From an uncultured beta proteobacterium (GTDB lineage Bacteria > Pseudomonadota > Gammaproteobacteria > Burkholderiales > Burkholderiaceae_B): a stretch of 41,352 bases of DNA. Below, piece after piece: positions 36,242-41,352 of this stretch. Location of the stretch: the NCBI GenBank assembly GCA_903821335.1, contig CAIJKV010000148.1, positions 1 through 41,352 on the forward strand, in the 5' to 3' direction. Both the position numbers and the translations under genes were made by a program. Every line of letters begins with the position of its first letter. Position 1 is the first letter of the stretch. The notes below the pieces were generated by a model. The model saw only the letters and a list, made by a program, of their open reading frames with translations. It was not told where the DNA came from and ran no database searches.

Positions 36242-36546
36242 AGAACCCCGTATACACGCTCTATTTATGCCGATGTTATATAATATATTATTCTATTTAT
36301 TTCAACAAGTTAAATATATATTAGACATATTATTGCCGATATGTGTGCCGATGTGTAAGCGTTCTTTCATGTTGTAAATCAAATTAAAGAATGGATTAAT
36401 TTGATTGTCGCAATGAAACAGAGCTTTCACTCACCCGCATCACTGACATCTACGCGATTTCGGCGACTCTGGGTGAGTCGGTGCGGGCGTTCGTGCCTGA
36501 TCAAGCGTATGTTGGTACATAACGTACTGAAGAAGTTTATAAGTCG
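36242..36546. other. AT-rich intergenic stretch between fic and porin genes
   Basis: No intact gene is visible. The fic-proximal 110 bp are strongly AT-rich and hold the candidate fic promoter and three TGCCGAT occurrences (36268, 36333 and 36346 approximately). The plus-strand frame 36400-36522 reads as a 40-residue fragment with TDIYAISATLGESVRAF, which resembles the end of an XRE-type helix-turn-helix domain. It has an in-frame stop just upstream and no start, so it may be a gene remnant. Confidence 0.4.
36277..36305 (-). promoter_or_regulatory. Candidate sigma-70 promoter of fic
   Basis: On the minus strand, TTGAAA (36305-36300) and TATATA (36282-36277) are separated by 17 bp, placing transcription start about 30 bp before the fic ATG. 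The -35 is a 5/6 match to consensus and the -10 a 4/6 match. High AT content makes chance matches more likely. Confidence 0.45.
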
Positions 36547-37746
36547 TCAAAACTTGTGGCGTACGCCAACGCCGACCAATGCGTACGTCAAGCCCTGGCT
36601 CATACTGTAATTGGTGGAGTAAGCACCGAAGGCATAGACGTTGGTGCGCGGGGTGAAGTTGTGCGTGTACGCGATGCTATAGACGGTCTGGGTATCAACC
36701 GGGAAACTCATGTTCGAATGCATGGACGCCAAAGGCTTGGCGAGTTGCCATGACAGGAATACGGTTGAAGATTTGTCCGGGCTCATCGACAGACCGAGCA
36801 GGTAGGAATCCACGGCGATACTCGGGTCAAACAAAACGGCGCTATTGAGGTAACCAAGATTGCTGGGTTCCCTGAGCACCTGGAAGGTTTGAGCCGGGTT
36901 GAGCCAGCCATTTCGTGTTTGACCGTAGGCTGCGGAAAATTTGAAAAGACCCAAGTCATACGCAGCACCAAGAATCCATGCGGTCGCATTGACGACATCG
37001 TCGTTGGCCGTCGCGGCATTCGGGTAATAGACGTTGTAGGTGGCAGTGGTGTAGAGGGACCCCGCGCGGTAAGTCAGGCCGGACGTCAATGAACGAAGGT
37101 TGTCTTGCGTCGAAAAGTTATAGTTCGCCGAATCGCCCGGCTTGACGGGAAGCGCTCCGTTGCTTGTGTAACCTGATTGCATCTGTGTGGAAAACGAATA
37201 GCCGAGCCCAGCTTTGAACCCACCTATCTGATCTGTCTCGAACCGGATCATATTGCTGAAACGCTCGGCGCTCGCCGAGCCAAAGGATAGTCCGAGCGCT
37301 GCGTTCGCAAAGTCGCCAGGTCCGAATGGGGTCAGTTCGGATGCGTACTCATACGCAAAGTCATACTGCCTGCCGAACCTGAAAGTGCCCAGACCGTTTT
37401 GCTTCAGCCCTAGCCAGGCCTGCCTGCCGAATATTCGCCCGCCCTGCGTCACGTTGCCGTTGCCAAGACTAAAGCCGTTTTCCAGCACAAAATTCAACTC
37501 GGTCTCTGAAGCGATCTGTTCCTTTCCCTTCAATCCGAAACGATTGCCTGATTGGCCGCCGTTCATAAGACCGACGCGCGATGCTGTTCCGTACGCGCCG
37601 GAGTCATTGGCCGAATGGCTTTGATAGGCGATACCCATGTCCACGGTGCCATAAAGAGTGAGTGAAGACTGGGCAAACGCATCGTACGAGGCAACTGCCA
37701 AGCATAGAAAGTAGACACTGCAAAGCCACTGCCGGTGCCGTTTCAA
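36547..37746 (-). CDS. General porin (Gram-negative trimeric type)
   Basis: The 399-residue outer-membrane porin has a signal peptide ending DAFAQ, then SSLTLYGTVDMGIAYQSHSA, the classical opening of betaproteobacterial porins. GLKGKEQIASETELNFVLEN and GRQAWLGLKQNGLGTFRFGR (loop-strand signature) follow, and the C-terminus is GVGVRHKF, ending in Phe. It should form a 16-stranded trimeric pore for small hydrophilic solutes. The start is TTG 37746, supported by an AGGGGG ribosome-binding site at 37752-37757, 5 nt upstream; no in-frame ATG precedes the signal peptide. It lies downstream of the secreted nucleotidase and nucleoside hydrolase genes on the same strand, after 289 bp, so co-transcription is uncertain. 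Confidence 0.92.
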   Translation of the reverse strand: MKRHRQWLCSVYFLCLAVASYDAFAQSSLTLYGTVDMGIAYQSHSANDSGAYGTASRVGLMNGGQSGNRFGLKGKEQIASETELNFVLENGFSLGNGNVTQGGRIFGRQAWLGLKQNGLGTFRFGRQYDFAYEYASELTPFGPGDFANAALGLSFGSASAERFSNMIRFETDQIGGFKAGLGYSFSTQMQSGYTSNGALPVKPGDSANYNFSTQDNLRSLTSGLTYRAGSLYTTATYNVYYPNAATANDDVVNATAWILGAAYDLGLFKFSAAYGQTRNGWLNPAQTFQVLREPSNLGYLNSAVLFDPSIAVDSYLLGLSMSPDKSSTVFLSWQLAKPLASMHSNMSFPVDTQTVYSIAYTHNFTPRTNVYAFGAYSTNYSMSQGLTYALVGVGVRHKF

Positions 37747-38035
37747 GATAACCCCCTGGAGTCACCGCCAAGAGGCAGTGCGGCGAGAATAACGCGTTGA
37801 CCGTCAATCATTTGTCATCGCCCACAGGGAAACTAGCAGCGCTGTGTTTCGTTTTTGCTTTCAACTTCTGCTGCCTTTTTAATAATCGCGATAACCTTAC
37901 CCCTAGGAAATTAACTAAGGAATGTCTGAAGCAGTCGTAAAACCCAAAGCAAAGGAGTATCCGGTTCAATATCAACCATGAGCACTCCTCTTGGCAAATA
38001 GAAGATAAAAATATCAGGCGCAGAACCGCTTTAGG
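37747..38035. other. Intergenic region upstream of porin
   Basis: This 289-bp stretch contains the porin ribosome-binding site at its edge and presumably the porin promoter, which I cannot place with confidence. No gene, strong hairpin or repeat was seen. Confidence 0.4.
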
Positions 38036-39613
38036 CTAATTGGCATACTTTTGCAGCAAATATCCACGGGTCCAGGATAGTACAGACTGACCTTTAACTG
38101 AATTAGGGACAACACCTTCAAAAGTTGCCCCAGTATTCGATGTAAATAAGCCATCAGAACCTGAAAATTGCCACAAAAAATTATTCATATAAGCAGCATC
38201 AGGGCAGACACGCACTGCTTTTAACTTCTCACCTGATGGTCCTGCTCCACCATCAGGGCAAACACTTTCAAGTGCTGCGACAAATTGGTTTCGAGAAAAA
38301 TTGGATTTTAACTGCCCCTTAGGAGCCAACCCCAAGGAATTGGCTGGCCAATAAAAACCATCCAGACCAACAAAAGGGGCGCTACTTCTGGCAATCTTTA
38401 TTATAAAATCATCGTACGAGGCTGCATTTCCCTGGTTTACAGTACCGTAGTTATTTCTTGGTAAGGAAATTACGCTATTCACTACATTGTTGTACTTACT
38501 GGAACAAGTACTCAGTTTGTAATTTCCCGCAGAACTCACTACTAAGGGACTTGGTGATGTGTTAGAAACAATGGTTGGCCATATGGCACCCGTAGGATTT
38601 CCTGATACGGGAGCCTTCACTGCTGGGAAAAATGTAGCGTTGAATAAGAATACGCCACTATCCTCCTGAGTATTGCTAGCGTTTGCCGAAAAGCCAAAAC
38701 AGTCTATGCCGGTATAGGTAGCACTACTATTATTACTATAATCATAAGCGCGCATGAACTTACGAGCATCATCCCCACCAAGGCCTAAGAACGATTTACT
38801 AAAAACGTTATAAGAATACCCATTTATTTTTACAGGATAGACGTTATTATCATCGCCTATGGAGATGCTTATTGTTGGAAAAGCAACCTGCATAGACGAG
38901 CCACCGACTTCAAAATCACCGCGTACAGTTGGATTGCCTATGTAATACGTTGCATTCCCACCAAAAGCATTGAAATACTGATCATTTAGATTAATCCACG
39001 TCCATAAACCTTCTTCGCTATTACCATTGCTGGTGCGAAAGTCGCCCACCGCAAACCCTTTTGCGTTCTGTGCGTAATCTTTCATAGAGCGATAAAAACT
39101 TGCTATTTGCAAATCACTAAAACTGCCGCCATTAAATAGCGCCATGGTACGCATACCAGCTGTAGAGAAGAGCTCAACCTTAACCTGATCGGGTGTGACG
39201 CCATCTGCAGTCATTGTGCCAGCCATCGAATCGAGAAGGGGCTGAATAACACATAGGGAAACATCTTTCTGATTACCGTTTGATGAGTCCATCGTCATCG
39301 TGCAACCCTGCGGCAGGTAGCCGCTGGGTAAGCCGGTTGAATTATTTTCCGTCCAAGCAGATGGATCGATCGTGCCAGCGTCATTTAAAAAATCATTGAT
39401 GCCATTATCAACAAAACTTTGGCTACGAAGCAGTGTAATTTGCGGATAATCGCCTTGGCCAGGAATGATTTTATAAAAATGGATACGTGTGCCACTACTT
39501 CCAGCATCCAAAATCATGGTGTAAATTGGCTTAGTTCCAGTACCACCAATATTTGTTACGCTACCGCATGAACTGAGGGTTGCAAATAAAATACTAATTA
39601 AAAGGCGTTTCAA
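38036..39613 (-). CDS. GDA1/CD39-family nucleoside triphosphate diphosphohydrolase, lipoprotein
   Basis: Ecto-apyrases hydrolyse NTP and NDP to NMP outside the cytoplasm. The 525-residue protein has the apyrase conserved regions in order: ACR1 ILDAGSSGTRIHFY (Asp36-Arg43), ACR2 STAGMRTM, ACR3 EEGLWTWINLN with the probable catalytic Glu, and ACR4 VGGSSMQVAF. A lipoprotein signal, MKRLLISILFATLSSC, predicts lipidation at Cys16 and envelope location. I chose TTG 39613 because TAAGGT lies 5 nt upstream and the signal then has normal length; GTG 39637 would add eight residues. Bacterial members are uncommon (Legionella has secreted ones). The AT-rich composition differs from the window's first part, suggesting transfer. 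A secreted nucleoside hydrolase gene lies 169 bp upstream on the same strand. Confidence 0.88.
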   Translation of the reverse strand: MKRLLISILFATLSSCGSVTNIGGTGTKPIYTMILDAGSSGTRIHFYKIIPGQGDYPQITLLRSQSFVDNGINDFLNDAGTIDPSAWTENNSTGLPSGYLPQGCTMTMDSSNGNQKDVSLCVIQPLLDSMAGTMTADGVTPDQVKVELFSTAGMRTMALFNGGSFSDLQIASFYRSMKDYAQNAKGFAVGDFRTSNGNSEEGLWTWINLNDQYFNAFGGNATYYIGNPTVRGDFEVGGSSMQVAFPTISISIGDDNNVYPVKINGYSYNVFSKSFLGLGGDDARKFMRAYDYSNNSSATYTGIDCFGFSANASNTQEDSGVFLFNATFFPAVKAPVSGNPTGAIWPTIVSNTSPSPLVVSSAGNYKLSTCSSKYNNVVNSVISLPRNNYGTVNQGNAASYDDFIIKIARSSAPFVGLDGFYWPANSLGLAPKGQLKSNFSRNQFVAALESVCPDGGAGPSGEKLKAVRVCPDAAYMNNFLWQFSGSDGLFTSNTGATFEGVVPNSVKGQSVLSWTRGYLLQKYAN

Positions 39614-39782
39614 GGTTACCTTACAATCATCATGCACAAAAATTCCATTAATAACAATTTAAAAAGAAATCAGACGATTCGAGAGACAAAATAAACCTAG
39701 CTATTACCATTTTGTCAGGCGAAGCCTTATCTATTTTGCGGATGCAAAGAACATTATCTTTTCAAATTCATCAATTTAAAAA

Positions 39783-40976
39783 TCACCAAGTAATAACTCG
39801 ATTGGTCTCTTTTGTCCAAAGCTGGCGAAGAAACTCAGCGGTTTCAGCATATGAACCATTAATAAGAATCGGCTCATAGTGTTTGCCACCTTGTGCGGAA
39901 TTTTTTGGTGGGTAGTAGAGTGCGAAAATTTCCGGATGAACTAAAAATAGAGCAGCTGTTTGATCCCATAGCAACATCTCTCCGCCAGGCCCAGCGGAAA
40001 CATTTGCAGGAACCCAGATTGACAATGCCGTGCAGTCTGAATAACCACTACCAAGAAAATCTGGCTTTGGCATCGTCTTGCCAGGATCAGAACTCTTGGT
40101 GAATTTATTATTGCAATTAATATCCCTTGTTAACGCACGCTTTAATCTGCCCGGCAAACCAGTGTCTAACAATCCTTCAGAACCATTCCCTCCGGCGACC
40201 ATCTCGTAACTCGGGATATAGCAATTAGGTGAAGGAGTTAAGGTATTAGCACATACCCCACCAACATCCTCATCGCGGGGGATATCAACAAAATAAATAT
40301 TCAACCCTTGTAACTGAGCCATAGCCGTCTTGCATGCCGGTAAATCATAACTACAGTTAAAGGACTCACGGCCCATCGTTCTAGAATTATCACCAACGGG
40401 TTGACCCATGATCACGACCCTGTCAATTTTATCTCGAATCAAGGGGCTGTAATTCACAAACGAAGTGTAAGTCCCGATAATCAATAAAGAGACTTTTTTA
40501 CAGTTGGCCACCGACTCGACAACCTTTTTGACATATAGATTGTCCGAAGACCAAGGCTTTGGTGCATCAGCTAAAAGTCCATCAGCTTGATTCATCATGG
40601 ACCGGAAATAGGCTGCCCAATACCATCGATTCAGGTCTGGACTTGGTACTTGTTTTCCGCCAACAATAATTGGAATTTTGCGTTGATTGGGTTGATCGGG
40701 AATGCGATTAACCAATTGATCGATCGCAGCTGCGCCCTGCTCGGGCAGCGTATAACCTTCAGATTGAATGATGGCAGCAACATATTTATTGCCAATCACC
40801 AAAGGGATAGCCATCATGTCATCAATGTCAAAGTCGTTATCAATCAACACACATGAATCGCGCATTGGCGCTGAAGCAGAATTACCTGCTGCCCCAGAAG
40901 CAGGCGGCATGAGCATAAAGATGCTTGAGAATAAACAGGCTATTAACCACTTCCGGCTATTATTTCTACTCGACAT
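39783..40976 (-). CDS. Secreted inosine/uridine-preferring nucleoside hydrolase
   Basis: Nucleoside hydrolases split nucleosides into base and ribose. The 397-residue protein has the family calcium/ribose-binding motif near its N-terminus, VLIDNDFDIDDMMAI (Asp46, Asp48, Asp52, Asp53, matching DxDxxxDD), and a C-terminal LLWDQTAALFLVHPEIF block that corresponds to the second ligand Asp. Unlike the usual cytoplasmic enzymes of about 310 residues, it starts with a signal peptide (KWLIACLFSSIFMLMPPASG), so it should act in the periplasm or outside. ATG 40976 has GAGGAG upstream. It is followed by the apyrase-like lipoprotein gene, and the two probably form an operon for extracellular nucleotide salvage. 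A 5'-nucleotidase step between them is not encoded here. Confidence 0.88.
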   Translation of the reverse strand: MSSRNNSRKWLIACLFSSIFMLMPPASGAAGNSASAPMRDSCVLIDNDFDIDDMMAIPLVIGNKYVAAIIQSEGYTLPEQGAAAIDQLVNRIPDQPNQRKIPIIVGGKQVPSPDLNRWYWAAYFRSMMNQADGLLADAPKPWSSDNLYVKKVVESVANCKKVSLLIIGTYTSFVNYSPLIRDKIDRVVIMGQPVGDNSRTMGRESFNCSYDLPACKTAMAQLQGLNIYFVDIPRDEDVGGVCANTLTPSPNCYIPSYEMVAGGNGSEGLLDTGLPGRLKRALTRDINCNNKFTKSSDPGKTMPKPDFLGSGYSDCTALSIWVPANVSAGPGGEMLLWDQTAALFLVHPEIFALYYPPKNSAQGGKHYEPILINGSYAETAEFLRQLWTKETNRVITW

Positions 40977-41214
40977 AGATGCTCCTCGTGATTTTGCTTG
41001 CCACAGATGGCACGCTGGATACAGCAGACGCCTTCGGTGTGCTGGCCTAGTACACGGTGCAGAGTCGGCCAGATCGGTGACCTGCTATCGCCGGATGCGG
41101 GGCCACAAATCGCCGGGTCGCTGCCCTATACGTCGACGGTAGCACGGTATATTGTTACAAAGCGGCGCAAACAACGCTGAAATCGGCTCTGTCTCAATTT
41201 ACTTAGGATGTTTG
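40977..41214. other. Region upstream of nucleoside hydrolase
   Basis: This stretch holds the nucleoside hydrolase ribosome-binding site and presumably its promoter. Base composition rises in GC compared with the gene. Short plus-strand frames here show no recognisable domain. I see no promoter or terminator that I would defend. Confidence 0.35.
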
Positions 41215-41352
41215 TTAGCGGCGGTTTGAAACCGCGTAAATCTGGCGGTCAAACTGCGCTTTTAATGTAATGGCAACGAGGTTAGCTTGATGCATCACGG
41301 TCAGAATGGTTCGGTGCCGCGGTCCATGTTTTTGTAACTGCCTTTGCCCAGG
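41215..41352 (-). CDS. Unidentified reading-frame fragment at window edge
   Basis: The minus strand is open from the window edge to a TAA at 41217-41215, giving 45 residues (ending in FDRQIYAVSNRR). If real, this is the C-terminus of a gene beginning outside the window. The end of the frame coincides with the inverted repeat GCGGTTT-G-AAACCGC (41221-41235). I do not recognise the sequence; a transposase remnant or chance open frame are both possible. Confidence 0.2.
   Translation of the reverse strand, partial: PGQRQLQKHGPRHRTILTVMHQANLVAITLKAQFDRQIYAVSNRR

Overview
The window looks like chromosomal DNA of a Gram-negative betaproteobacterium, most likely Burkholderiales and perhaps Alcaligenaceae. 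This rests on moderately high GC, outer-membrane proteins throughout (OmpW, general porin, autotransporter, a Slam-type translocon) and a beta-oxidation cluster with a dehydrogenase-first fusion enzyme. No database search was possible, so the taxonomy is inference. No rRNA, tRNA, CRISPR array or intact insertion sequence was recognised.

Region 1 (1-9925): the 3' end of a uroporphyrinogen-III methyltransferase gene, then a fatty-acid degradation regulon: fadD on the minus strand; a TetR regulator, acyl-CoA dehydrogenase, hydroxyacyl-CoA dehydrogenase/enoyl-CoA hydratase fusion and thiolase on the plus strand; and an OmpW-family outer-membrane protein on the minus strand. An identical 22-bp palindromic element lies between fadD and the regulator and again upstream of ompW. 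It probably marks one regulon that joins hydrophobic-substrate uptake to beta-oxidation.

Region 2 (9926-14483): a three-gene minus-strand operon encoding a TbpB-like surface lipoprotein, a Slam-like outer-membrane translocon with a TTG start that overlaps the preceding stop, and a large serine beta-lactamase-like lipoprotein. It is a candidate surface-display module.

Region 3 (14484-20223): an AI-2E family transporter, then divergent modE and modABC with two ModE-type inverted repeats between them, then an alpha/beta hydrolase with an aspartate nucleophile motif whose 3' end runs into three tandem 43-bp repeats.

Region 4 (20224-24311): a glutathione S-transferase, and a cytochrome b561 gene preceded by a 54-codon membrane-protein gene. 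Divergent from these are a PepSY protein and a PhoP/PhoQ-like two-component pair. The divergent intergenic region carries two oppositely oriented pairs of direct repeats with 11-bp spacing, as expected for an OmpR-family regulator.

Region 5 (24415-34892): a second response regulator/multi-spanning histidine kinase pair, divergent from a 2266-codon autotransporter with 16 Gly-rich repeats, followed by a DUF3300 protein.

Region 6 (34893-41352): more AT-rich accessory DNA with a class II Fic protein, a general porin, a lipoprotein GDA1/CD39 nucleotidase and a secreted nucleoside hydrolase. The last two could act in series on extracellular nucleotides. The right edge holds an unidentified 45-codon reading-frame fragment.
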